Part shown: piece by piece, positions 1 to 7,121 of the stretch
Layout: the number at the start of each line of letters is the position of its first letter
How positions within the stretch are numbered: the first letter of the stretch is position 1
DNA from: Bacteroidota bacterium
Lineage (GTDB): Bacteria; Bacteroidota; Ignavibacteria; Ignavibacteriales; Ignavibacteriaceae
DNA: 10,669 bases
Direction of reading: 5' to 3'
Assembly: GCA_024278655.1 (NCBI GenBank)
Contig: JAJRSV010000114.1
Coordinates: 1-10,669, forward strand
Program-made: the position numbers and the translations under genes
Notes under the pieces: model-generated
Database searches by the model: none
What the model was told of the DNA's origin: nothing
The model's input: the letters and a program-made list of their open reading frames with translations, nothing else

Positions 1-618
1 ACTGACAGATGGGACAGGTCTGTGTTTAAGAGTCGTGAAGGAGACCATCCGAAACTATTAATATTCCTTCCGCCAAACATAACAAACGTAATCGAGATAG
101 ACCTTTACCGTAAAAAGGATACCCCGAATTTCCAGATCATCGCAACAATACCGGTTGACAGCAATGAATATACGGATACAACAGTAACAATAATAACCGG
201 CGGTCATCAAAGTAATGAAACACTTGCAAAATATTACGCAAAGTATAAATACGTGGAAGAAAGTAAGACTCTAATTTCATCTCCATCCGATACGATAACT
301 TACAACAGGGTAGAAGGAAATGGGATATCGAAAAAAGGAGAGATGAGAGAGGTTTACAGCTACAACCTGCGGCAGAATTATCCAAACCCGTTTAATCCAA
401 GCACAACAATTAGTTACAGCTTAAAGGAGGACGGCATAGTAGAGTTGAAAGTATATGATATATTAGGCAGGGAAGTAAAAACATTGGTAAACGAAAGGGA
501 GACAAAGGGAAGCCACACTGTAAGCTTTAACGCAGCAGAACTTGCCAGCGGAGTTTACTTTTACAAATTGAAGGTAAACGATTATGTGGCTGTGAAGAAG
601 ATGTTACTTATAAAATAA
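1..618 (+). CDS. T9SS cargo protein, C-terminal part (type A sorting domain), 5' end outside window
   Basis: The frame is open from base 1 to the TAA at 616-618 (205 codons), so the gene starts upstream; the GTG at 22 is internal and not a credible start. The last ~85 residues form a type IX secretion system type A sorting domain: QNYPNPFNPSTTISYSL at 373-423, then a beta-rich stretch with VYDILGREVKTLV, an ASGVYFYKL segment and a basic end (VKKMLLIK). In this family the domain directs export through the outer membrane and is normally removed or used for surface attachment. The ~115 residues before it look like a fibronectin-III-like beta-sandwich linker (EIDLYRKKD, then a DTTV segment). The catalytic or binding part, and therefore the real function, lies outside the window. 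The gene faces the ClC gene convergently. Confidence 0.9.
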   Translation, partial: TDRWDRSVFKSREGDHPKLLIFLPPNITNVIEIDLYRKKDTPNFQIIATIPVDSNEYTDTTVTIITGGHQSNETLAKYYAKYKYVEESKTLISSPSDTITYNRVEGNGISKKGEMREVYSYNLRQNYPNPFNPSTTISYSLKEDGIVELKVYDILGREVKTLVNERETKGSHTVSFNAAELASGVYFYKLKVNDYVAVKKMLLIK

Positions 619-666
619 CTTTCGGAAGCAATTCCATTTCCTTCTGGATTTTGTTTAAAAACCATT

Positions 667-695
667 GTAGGGGCGACTTGCTGAGTCGCCCCTGC
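667..695. repeat. Perfect GC-rich palindrome (10-bp stem, 5-nt loop) between convergent genes
   Basis: AGGGGCGACT at 669-678 pairs exactly with AGTCGCCCCT at 684-693 around the loop TGCTG; one G-T and one G-C pair extend the stem to 667/695. It lies 50 bases after the T9SS gene and 40 bases before the end of the ClC gene, so it could end transcripts from both sides. Neither strand has a clean U-run directly after the stem. This favours a dispersed REP-like palindromic repeat over a standard intrinsic terminator. Confidence 0.6.
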
Positions 696-733
696 TTGTA
701 AAGGCTGTTAATAAACCAATTACAAACTTAAAC

Positions 734-1249
734 TCAATCCAAATTCCTAAGCACATTTATATTTTTTATTTCACCTGCAATAATTAATGTATCGCCTTCT
801 TTAATTACATAATCGGGACTTGGAATAGCTTTTATTTTCTCGCCCCATTTCTCTTTTGTTTTAACCGAGAGAACATCTACACCGTAACGGGCTCTTATGT
901 TTAACTCACGTATCGACTTGCCGATGAACGACTTCGGAGGTTTTATCTCGTTAATCGAATAACCTTCCATAAAATGAACCTGCGGCTCATCCTCTTTCAT
1001 TGTAATGCTGCTTGCCAGACTCGATGTGATATCCCGTTTTTCAATCTCTTTGTGATAAGCTTCGAGAATATCTTTCCGCCAGACAACACCTAATATCTTA
1101 CCCGAGCCGTTCGATTCGACAACAGGCAGACCTTCGTAGTTGTGGTTCCGCAGCTTATCCAAAGCCGTTTTGCAATTATCATCGAGTGTAAGAACTTCGA
1201 AATCGGTGTTGGCAATATCCTGCGCAATCAGAACATTCTGCAGGGATTC
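734..1249 (-). pseudogene. C-terminal part of ClC transporter: second CBS domain plus TrkA-C (RCK_C) domain, separated by a frameshift
   Basis: This is the downstream part of the ClC gene in the other frame. Reading on from the frameshift at about 1250 gives KESLQNVLIAQDIANTD and then VLTLDDNCKTALDKL, the expected continuation from CBS1 into CBS2. CBS2 follows with a YEGLPVVE core and a VVWRKDIL end. The last ~80 residues look like a TrkA-C/RCK_C domain: a FIGKSIRELNIRARYGV segment, then YVIKEGDTLIIAGE. Such domains usually bind ligands or nucleotides and regulate the channel. A separate ORF could be called from the TTG at 1160-1162, but that start lies inside CBS2, has no plausible ribosome site, and would drop the first CBS2 strand. 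I therefore treat it as part of the same gene. If the frameshift is a sequencing error, the true protein runs 734-2805, about 690 residues. Confidence 0.8.
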
Positions 1250-2805
1250 TTTTCGAATAAATAATCTCTTATATCGTTCAACGAAATTATTCCGGTTACT
1301 TTTCCGTTCCGGTCGAGTACCGGAAAATCCACACCTCTTCCCTGAAGCATCTTATTTACAACCTGGCTGAAATTATCAGTCGCATCAAGTGCATCGAATT
1401 CCTTTCTGTAAACATCCTTAACGAAAATCGATTCCATTATATTCGTCTCGACACCCTCTTTAATTCCGATGTTTCTCATAACAAGTTTAAGAGTATAGAT
1501 AGATTCACGCGAAAGCTGCGACGAAAGGATTGTGCTGATAATACACGTTATCATCAAAGGAAGAATGATGTGGTAATCGTTTGTCAATTCGAACACAATA
1601 ATTATTGCGGTAATAGGTGCGCGTGTAGTGCCGGCAACCAATCCGCCCATTGCCACCAAAGCATACGCACCGGGCGAAGCGGTAATATCGGGAAAGTACT
1701 GGTGAACAAACGAGCCGAAGAAGTAACCTAACATTGCACCCATAAAAAGCGACGGTGCGAATATACCACCCGATCCTCCCGAACCTAACGTAATTGATGT
1801 GGCAATTATTTTAATAAATATTAATGCAAACGCAATGTACCAAATCATATTGCCGTAAAGGGCGTTGTTAATCGAATCGTAACCGACACCCATAGTTTGC
1901 GGAAACTTTAATGCAATGAATCCAACAAGCAAACCGCCGATTGCCGGTTTTACATAACCTGGTAAATTCATCCTGTTATCAAAAAGGTCTTCGCTAAAAT
2001 AAAGAGCTTTGATAAACATAAACGCAGCCACACCGCTCAATGCACCGAGGATAAAATAAAAACCAATTTCGTACGGCGATATCAGTTCATACTTCGGAAC
2101 GATGAATGCGGCAAAGTCACCCTCGAAGCTTCGCGAAATAACCGTAGCCATTACCGATGAGATAACTATGGGAGAGAATTGTGCAACGGCAAAATCCATT
2201 AAAATAATTTCAACGGCGAAAAGTGCTCCTGCAATCGGAGCGTTAAAAGCTGCGGCTATACCTGCAGCGGCACCGCATCCCACAAGCGTTTTTAATCGTC
2301 TGGTTGGAACCTTAAAAAACTGTCCGACCATCGAACCGAGACTGGAACCGATTTGAATAATCGGTCCTTCCCTTCCCACCGAGCCGCCAGTACCAATTGT
2401 AATAGCCGAAGCAACCGCTTTAAGGAATGCTACACGCGGACGAATAGCACCGCCTCTTAAAAGAATTGCTTCCATCACTTCGGGAACACCATGACCCTTG
2501 GCTTCGGGTGCGAGGAAATAGATAATCGGTCCGACTATCAATCCGCCTATTGCCGGAATAATTAATATCCAGTACCACGAAGTGTTCATCACATTTTCGA
2601 GGAAGTTCGATCCGGCACCGAAGGAAAGCTCTGAGATCCACAGAATCATTGCTCTTATTCCGATGCCTGCAAAACCACCGAGTACACCTATTACTATCGC
2701 TACGATTATCATAAAGGTATGCTCGGTAAGTCTCAGCCGGTCGAACAGTGAGAGCGTCCGGGACGAAAGAAAATTTATGGTTTTTCTAAGTGTTCTGTCT
2801 TCCAC
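1228..2805 (-). CDS. ClC-family chloride channel / Cl-/H+ antiporter, membrane domain and first CBS domain (frame broken at 3' end)
   Basis: This integral inner-membrane protein moves chloride or similar anions. The ClC signature segments appear in order: GHGVPE (104-109), GREGP with the gating glutamate E146, GGIFAP (346-351), a TRAPITAIIIVFELT helix (394-408) and the pore tyrosine in SIYTL (Y437). A CBS domain follows at about 455-517. In-frame sequence ends at FEK; the last six residues (NPCRMF) are out of frame and stop at 1228-1230. The GTG at 2803-2805 is the only usable start after an in-frame TAA, and no strong Shine-Dalgarno is visible. The residue aligning with the internal proton glutamate of E. 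coli ClcA (E203) is isoleucine (AVEII, I200), so the sequence alone does not tell channel from exchanger. The gene lies 42 bases behind the M64 peptidase gene and is probably co-transcribed. Confidence 0.93.
   Translation of the reverse strand: MEDRTLRKTINFLSSRTLSLFDRLRLTEHTFMIIVAIVIGVLGGFAGIGIRAMILWISELSFGAGSNFLENVMNTSWYWILIIPAIGGLIVGPIIYFLAPEAKGHGVPEVMEAILLRGGAIRPRVAFLKAVASAITIGTGGSVGREGPIIQIGSSLGSMVGQFFKVPTRRLKTLVGCGAAAGIAAAFNAPIAGALFAVEIILMDFAVAQFSPIVISSVMATVISRSFEGDFAAFIVPKYELISPYEIGFYFILGALSGVAAFMFIKALYFSEDLFDNRMNLPGYVKPAIGGLLVGFIALKFPQTMGVGYDSINNALYGNMIWYIAFALIFIKIIATSITLGSGGSGGIFAPSLFMGAMLGYFFGSFVHQYFPDITASPGAYALVAMGGLVAGTTRAPITAIIIVFELTNDYHIILPLMITCIISTILSSQLSRESIYTLKLVMRNIGIKEGVETNIMESIFVKDVYRKEFDALDATDNFSQVVNKMLQGRGVDFPVLDRNGKVTGIISLNDIRDYLFEKNPCRMF
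1250..1253 (-). other. Apparent frameshift site in an A-run of the ClC gene
   Basis: On the coding strand the bases read TTC GAA AAG AAT CCC. Adding one A (GAA AAA GAA TCC) restores the family sequence FEKESLQNVLIAQDIA. Without it the frame stops six codons later. A single-base deletion in a short homopolymer, real or from sequencing/assembly, is the simplest explanation. Confidence 0.8.
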
Positions 2806-2830
2806 TGCAATATTTTTAAGGAATAGTTAC

Positions 2831-2851
2831 GTGAAAATAAGATATTTTCAC
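2831..2851 (-). promoter_or_regulatory. AT-rich hairpin over the M64 stop codon, in the M64-ClC gap
   Basis: GTGAAAATA at 2831-2839 pairs perfectly with TATTTTCAC at 2843-2851 around a 3-nt loop. The stem includes the M64 stop codon (2848-2850) and lies 26 bases before the ClC start. It could stabilise or process the upstream message, or affect coupling between the two genes. It lacks a GC-rich stem and a U-run, so it is not a convincing terminator. Confidence 0.3.
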
Positions 2852-4323
2852 TCAGTATAAAACTTAATTACTTTTTCAATTGCCTGTTCGCATACTTTGC
2901 AAAACGGTTTATCGCCCTTCGAAAACATGATACAGTCGAGCATCGGTCTGTAAAGTCCTTCCGATGAATAACCCGCTCCTTCAAACGCACCTACCTTTCC
3001 CCAATACTTGCTGCTTTGCAAAAACTTATCCACCTCTGCTGCATGAATTTTATCTTTGGTTTCGTATTCCATTTCAGCTTTTTCAATTTCCTCTGCGGAG
3101 GCGCCGGTACGTTTCAGTTCTGCAATTTTATCGTTCAATTCTCTGCGTTCTTTCTGCCACTTGTAATCCATCGAATCGTATTCGGCTTTTTCCCACGGCG
3201 TCGGAATTTCGATGCCCGGTGTTGTTAACTCTTTCCACTTCACATCGGGAGGATTGAGTAAAGCGGTTATGTTTGCTTCAACCGGCTCTATTCCGCGCGG
3301 ATAAAAATCGTTATAGCTTACATCCGATGTGTAATATTCATCCGCCAAACCTGCAAACGAATGCCCGAACTCATGCAGAAACAGATAATCCTTCCACTGG
3401 TTGTGTGCGGTAAACGTGCAGTAAAGATTATAAATTCCACCGCCGCCGTAACGTTTACTGTTAACCATTATGTAAAGCGCATCGTACGGAACGTTTGCTG
3501 CAATGTCGCGAAGTGTTTTATTGTCTTCTGTAAGAAGATATCTTTCCGAACCAAGTGAGTTAAAAGTTGTATTAAGAACTGAGTTTTTATAAATGCCCGC
3601 ACGCGGTTCATCAACTCCGCTTTCGGCAGAAGGTTTGAAAACACCGTAAATGTTAAAATTGCTTTCGTTCGATTTAAACGGTTCCTGACTGAACAAAACC
3701 TTTGAAAAATAAGAAAGGTCTTTTAAGAATTTTTCCTTCTCCAATGCTGTATAACCTTCGGCTATAATTGCAACGTCCACCCTGTTGTGCGGATCGCCGT
3801 TGCCCTCGGCTTCGAACACTTTTACCGAAGCATCTTCCAAATCATTCCTACGTATAGAAACATCACTTGGATCAATTTCAGTTCTGAATATTTCGCTGAG
3901 TTTGTTTTCTTTGTCTCTTCTTTCAAGGGCAAAGATAATTTTGTTTTTCGGATAAGGAATTAAAACCGATTCGTGGTATGTTTTCATCACGCCCTTAATT
4001 GCGGGTGCACTTGTCTGGTATTCGCCGAAGTAGCTGTTAAAACCTTTTGAAAAGATCAGGTCACCGGAGTCGGCATCGTAAATTTTTGCGTAATATTTGC
4101 CGTTGTTGAATTCGTCAATCAAATGCACTCTGCTGCCCGCCCAAATGCCGTACCGGTAAATCTGATCGATAGTAATCAGTTCATCGTTTGCATTGCCGGT
4201 ATGGTAATAATCGATTCGCATCGTTTGATCGACGAAGTTTTTGTTAAAAAGCTCAAAATCCAGCGGCACTAAACTTCCTGTTGTAAAAAAGAAAACGGTT
4301 AAAATGAACAGTAAATTTTTCAT
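2848..4323 (-). CDS. Secreted M64-family (IgA peptidase-like) zinc metallopeptidase
   Basis: The protein has 491 residues. An N-terminal signal peptide (MKNLLFILTVFFFTTG) indicates export. Residues ~25-165 form a beta-rich region like the M64 N-terminal domain. The catalytic region starts with RVDVAIIAEGYT (181-192) and carries the zinc-site signature HEFGHSFAGLADEYY (317-331), in which H317, H321 and D328 would bind zinc and E318 would be the general base. The C-terminal part has the family's YRPMLDCIMFS and FCKVC cysteine segments. Residues ~387-432 form a charged, probably coiled-coil helix (KERRELNDKIAELKR) inserted between the zinc site and this end. No T9SS sorting domain is seen, so it is probably periplasmic or exported by another route. 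The ATG is backed by AGGAGAG about 7 bases upstream. The natural substrate cannot be told from sequence. Confidence 0.92.
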   Translation of the reverse strand: MKNLLFILTVFFFTTGSLVPLDFELFNKNFVDQTMRIDYYHTGNANDELITIDQIYRYGIWAGSRVHLIDEFNNGKYYAKIYDADSGDLIFSKGFNSYFGEYQTSAPAIKGVMKTYHESVLIPYPKNKIIFALERRDKENKLSEIFRTEIDPSDVSIRRNDLEDASVKVFEAEGNGDPHNRVDVAIIAEGYTALEKEKFLKDLSYFSKVLFSQEPFKSNESNFNIYGVFKPSAESGVDEPRAGIYKNSVLNTTFNSLGSERYLLTEDNKTLRDIAANVPYDALYIMVNSKRYGGGGIYNLYCTFTAHNQWKDYLFLHEFGHSFAGLADEYYTSDVSYNDFYPRGIEPVEANITALLNPPDVKWKELTTPGIEIPTPWEKAEYDSMDYKWQKERRELNDKIAELKRTGASAEEIEKAEMEYETKDKIHAAEVDKFLQSSKYWGKVGAFEGAGYSSEGLYRPMLDCIMFSKGDKPFCKVCEQAIEKVIKFYTE

Positions 4324-4372
4324 TGTCTTATCTCTCCTTCGGCATGAAAGAAAAATTTTGGTTTATTAAAAT

Positions 4373-4417
4373 ATTGAAGTTATCAATCAATTACAGCAGT
4401 TGCAAAAATTGTGCTAT
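4373..4417. repeat. Left copy of a 45-bp direct repeat flanking the R-M cassette
   Basis: It begins ATTGAAGTTA and ends AAAATTGTGCTAT. The copy at 6893-6937 has the same sequence at 43 of 45 positions (differences at 4383 and 4384) in the same orientation. Weaker similarity (7 of 10) continues for 10 bases to the left. This copy lies 49 bases upstream of the M64 start, so it may include or border that gene's promoter region. Confidence 0.9.
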
Positions 4418-4469
4418 ATCCTGGGAGTTAAGGTTTTGAGAATTGTAAATTAAGAGAAATGAAGATAAC

Positions 4470-4500
4470 AAAAGGAAAAATGGATGCTAAAAATCGCATC
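4470..4500 (-). terminator. Weak terminator candidate after the R-M operon
   Basis: On the minus strand GATGC (4500-4496) pairs with GCATC (4487-4483) across an 8-nt loop and is followed by a T-rich run (CATTTTTCCTTTTG). It lies 24 bases beyond the nuclease stop codon. The stem has only five pairs, so termination would be inefficient and read-through into the M64 gene is possible. Confidence 0.35.
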
Positions 4501-4523
4501 GTAGTTGATTATTATACCACGAA

Positions 4524-5417
4524 CTAATTGAGTAAGAAAGTAGTTACATCTAATTCATTTTTCTTATATCGCAATATTACTTTATCTCCTTCAAACGCAA
4601 AGAATATATCAATTGTATTTCTATTAAATGCTTTAGGATCGTTAATAACCTTTTTTATTTCACTAAAAGGGATATAAATGATTCCACCACGCGGAACAAT
4701 GAGTGAACCTTCTTCTTTTTCCAAATGATTTTTAAATACATCTCTGAAAGTTACTTGCCATCCTTTACTTTTTTTACTGCCGGGGCGAATAAAAACCTTT
4801 TCACCGTTTATCGTACCTTCATAGGCAGAGATTTTATCAATAGTATATTTGTTTTTAATAAGAATTTTCTTCAGTTCATCCAACATTACCTCCTCTTGAC
4901 CTTTATCAGCTAGAAGTTTCGTAATAAGATTTTTCTTTAAAAGAAAAAAATTAAGTTCCTCAATTAAATTCTGAGTAATAACTTTTTGTAATGGATTTAA
5001 ATTTTGTTTCTCTCCCTGAGATACAACTTTATATTTATTGGCTTTTAACAGGCGAATGAGATATTCTTCAATAGTGAGTCTAACCACATTATCATTAAAA
5101 TCTGATTGTGTTGCTGGGCGTCCATCGTTAATAACTATTACTTTATCCCAATCTTTAATTTTCACATCTGGCTTTGAGTTATGTGTTTTAAGCCTATTAT
5201 ATAGATTTTTAGCTTCGCCCACATAAACCTTATTGGATTTAAGTTCCAACAACAAGTATATACCTGGGTAAGGAATTTTTCCTATTTCCTGATTAAACTT
5301 TTCTAAAGATTTGTTTGATCTTGGAAACTCCCAAGAACGTATCTGAGCATTCGTTCTTGCTCTAACTATTTTTTCACCATTGGGGGGATATTCTGAATAA
5401 CCGAAACTATCTTCCAT
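4524..5417 (-). CDS. GIY-YIG nuclease, probable type II restriction endonuclease of the R-M pair
   Basis: The protein has 297 residues. A GIY-YIG catalytic domain spans about 50-142: GIY (52-54), KVYVG (63-67), the catalytic arginine and histidine in NRLKTH (R75, H79), a metal-binding glutamate in TIEEYLI (E117 or E118), and the closing NLNP (139-142). Residues ~150-297 are a different, lysine-rich region (ending GWQVTFRDVF, VPRGGIIYIP) that I do not recognise and that could supply DNA recognition. The ATG is 3 bases after the methyltransferase stop, so translation is probably coupled. Type II enzymes such as Eco29kI and Hpy188I use this fold, and linkage to a methyltransferase supports a restriction role. 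A homing-type or repair nuclease is less likely here. The recognition site is unknown. Confidence 0.85.
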   Translation of the reverse strand: MEDSFGYSEYPPNGEKIVRARTNAQIRSWEFPRSNKSLEKFNQEIGKIPYPGIYLLLELKSNKVYVGEAKNLYNRLKTHNSKPDVKIKDWDKVIVINDGRPATQSDFNDNVVRLTIEEYLIRLLKANKYKVVSQGEKQNLNPLQKVITQNLIEELNFFLLKKNLITKLLADKGQEEVMLDELKKILIKNKYTIDKISAYEGTINGEKVFIRPGSKKSKGWQVTFRDVFKNHLEKEEGSLIVPRGGIIYIPFSEIKKVINDPKAFNRNTIDIFFAFEGDKVILRYKKNELDVTTFLLN

Positions 5418-5420
5418 ATT

Positions 5421-6776
5421 TTAAGACTTCTTAAGAGTAATAATTGTTTCTCTGAGTTTGTAGCTCCTTATTTGACCCGATCTTCGATTTCGTGCTTTCT
5501 CAATTTTTTCCAATCTCAATCCCAAATCCTTCCCGATTCTTGCAATTAAAAGATCTGTGGGTACATAAACATCTGCTATTAAACTATCGCCGACTACTAA
5601 TATAAACCTTCCATTCCGTTTGATTTTGGGTACAACTTTTTCAAAAACCTTGAACATATCATCAAAATATTTATGAACTATATTTGGCATATCCTGCCTT
5701 CTGTATTTCCCACGTCTCATTATATTCTGACTAATATTTGACTTTATATTTTCTATCCATTCATTATTATATGTTGGTCTAAAGTTTTTAATCAGGCCTT
5801 TTGAAACATTATCACAAACAACCATCGCATCCTTAACTTTCTTTAGGTCAATCTGATTTTCGGCAAAGCCTAACCATCCCATCTCAATTTTGTAATTAAT
5901 AACATAATCAAGTCCATTCATATACGGCGGTGATGTTATGACTAAATCAAATTTATCTTGATGATTATACTCCATTGCATTTGCCAACTTAACTTTACTA
6001 GTAACCTGTATAAAATCATTATACTCATTCTGAATTGTTTCAAGATCTTCAGCTATCTGATAGACTTTTTGATTGAGGAGAACAAAAGGAGCGTGTGAAT
6101 CAACTCTTTTGTTTTTTGAATATCCTAAGCAAGGACTCCGCTTTAAGTTACTAACCTCTATCAAGATGGCTGAAAAGGCAAGGTTCAATAAATCAATTAT
6201 TTTCTTATCAACTCTACTGGATAAATTATCAATAGCACCTTTTAATTTTTCTAAATTCTTTAATACATCTTTTGAGAAATGCTTTTCAGATTTTAAAAAT
6301 TTTGGAGATGAAGTTACTTCATTAAAGGATAAATTATTAAATATCTTCAATAATTCATCTGGTGATACATCCCAACAATTTAGTTTAGTTTCAGCTATAA
6401 ACTTTAGTAGCGGATTTAATTCAGTACCAAATGATCTAAAACCATTAAGTTTAGATTGAACCTGAACTGTCCCACAACCCGTGAAAGGGTCCAAGACTGT
6501 TGGTCTATTATAATCTTGAGCATACTGATCAAAAATTGACTGAACAAAAGATGCAGAAAACCCTTGAACATATGGTGCCCAACGGTGAATCGCTTCATTA
6601 ACATTTGATGTGAATTGAATTGGTTGCTTTTTATATAAAATATCAACGCCTAGTTCTTTAAGATATGGTTCGGAATCTATATCAGAATCACCTAATTGTT
6701 TTGGTGAGTTTAAAATATTTCTCTGCCTTGCACTGCACTCTTTATGTTCTATGGGAAACAAATATTCTTGTTGCAT
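5421..6776 (-). CDS. DNA amino-methyltransferase (N4-cytosine or N6-adenine), modification subunit of the R-M pair
   Basis: The protein has 451 residues. The AdoMet-binding region comes first: HRWAPYVQGFSASFV (64-78, motif X-like), then VLDPFTGCGT (94-103, motif I) and GTELNP (117-122). The catalytic motif IV, VITSPPY, lies at 279-285, and VVGDS (394-398) marks a later strand. The order X-I-IV resembles the gamma class. SPPY is more often seen in N4-cytosine enzymes and DPPY/NPPY in N6-adenine enzymes, so the target base stays open. The ~175 residues between motifs I and IV probably hold specificity elements. The ATG at 6774-6776 follows a very AT-rich leader with no clear Shine-Dalgarno. The gene precedes the nuclease, so the methylase would be made first, as suits safe establishment after transfer. 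Both genes lie between direct repeats. Confidence 0.93.
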   Translation of the reverse strand: MQQEYLFPIEHKECSARQRNILNSPKQLGDSDIDSEPYLKELGVDILYKKQPIQFTSNVNEAIHRWAPYVQGFSASFVQSIFDQYAQDYNRPTVLDPFTGCGTVQVQSKLNGFRSFGTELNPLLKFIAETKLNCWDVSPDELLKIFNNLSFNEVTSSPKFLKSEKHFSKDVLKNLEKLKGAIDNLSSRVDKKIIDLLNLAFSAILIEVSNLKRSPCLGYSKNKRVDSHAPFVLLNQKVYQIAEDLETIQNEYNDFIQVTSKVKLANAMEYNHQDKFDLVITSPPYMNGLDYVINYKIEMGWLGFAENQIDLKKVKDAMVVCDNVSKGLIKNFRPTYNNEWIENIKSNISQNIMRRGKYRRQDMPNIVHKYFDDMFKVFEKVVPKIKRNGRFILVVGDSLIADVYVPTDLLIARIGKDLGLRLEKIEKARNRRSGQIRSYKLRETIITLKKS

Positions 6777-7121
6777 TTTTATTTAAATCTTTTAACTAAA
6801 AATAATGAATTTCTATTTAATAATTTCAACTACGAATTAATATATCCCATTATAATTAGTAATAAAAATCAAATAGAATTGATTAATAACACATTGAAGT
6901 TAATAATCAATTACAGCAGTTGCAAAAATTGTGCTATGGTTTTGTAAGACTATTGGAGTTTAAGACTGTAAGCTTAATATTACGGAGCAAATTAAATTTC
7001 AAGATAAGAAATCCGCTTTTGATTTATATTAGCTTGAATGTATTAGTATCGAATGATACTCTTTTGGATATAAACAATTAGAAAAAACACACCAAAATTA
7101 TTTAGGAAATACATTATATTT
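6777..7121. other. AT-rich spacer between the methyltransferase and NYN genes
   Basis: No gene is supported here. It should hold the R-M operon promoter (minus strand), but I cannot pick a convincing element in such AT-rich sequence. It contains the right 45-bp repeat copy (6893-6937) and a small perfect hairpin, AGTATC/GATACT, at 7045-7060. Confidence 0.6.
6893..6937. repeat. Right copy of the 45-bp direct repeat flanking the R-M cassette
   Basis: It matches 4373-4417 at 43 of 45 positions, in the same orientation, at a distance of exactly 2520 bases. It lies 116 bases upstream of the methyltransferase start, so each copy sits in the leader of a minus-strand gene. Sequence to the right diverges at once (GGTTTTG here, ATCCTGG after the left copy). 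Confidence 0.9.

Noticed and set aside
1228..1260. Programmed -1 ribosomal frameshift in the ClC gene
   Set aside because: The site reads C GAA AAG, not an X XXY YYZ heptamer, with no clear stimulatory hairpin or upstream Shine-Dalgarno; a lost base is simpler.
2102..2356. 84-codon + strand ORF inside the ClC gene
   Set aside because: It is antisense to a strongly conserved ClC membrane segment (GREGP region), and its Ala/Ile/Thr-rich product is what the complement of such a segment gives.
4373..6937. Direct repeats as a CRISPR array or phage att sites
   Set aside because: There are only two copies, 2.5 kb apart, with genes between them; no cas genes, integrase or tRNA gene is present.
6744..6947. 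67-codon + strand ORF across the methyltransferase leader and right repeat
   Set aside because: It is antisense to the methyltransferase start, consists of low-complexity Asn/Ile/Leu codons from AT-rich DNA, and has no ribosome site.
7045..7060. AGTATC/GATACT hairpin as terminator of the NYN gene
   Set aside because: The stem has six AT-rich pairs, and no U-run follows on the minus strand, the only strand with a gene ending there.
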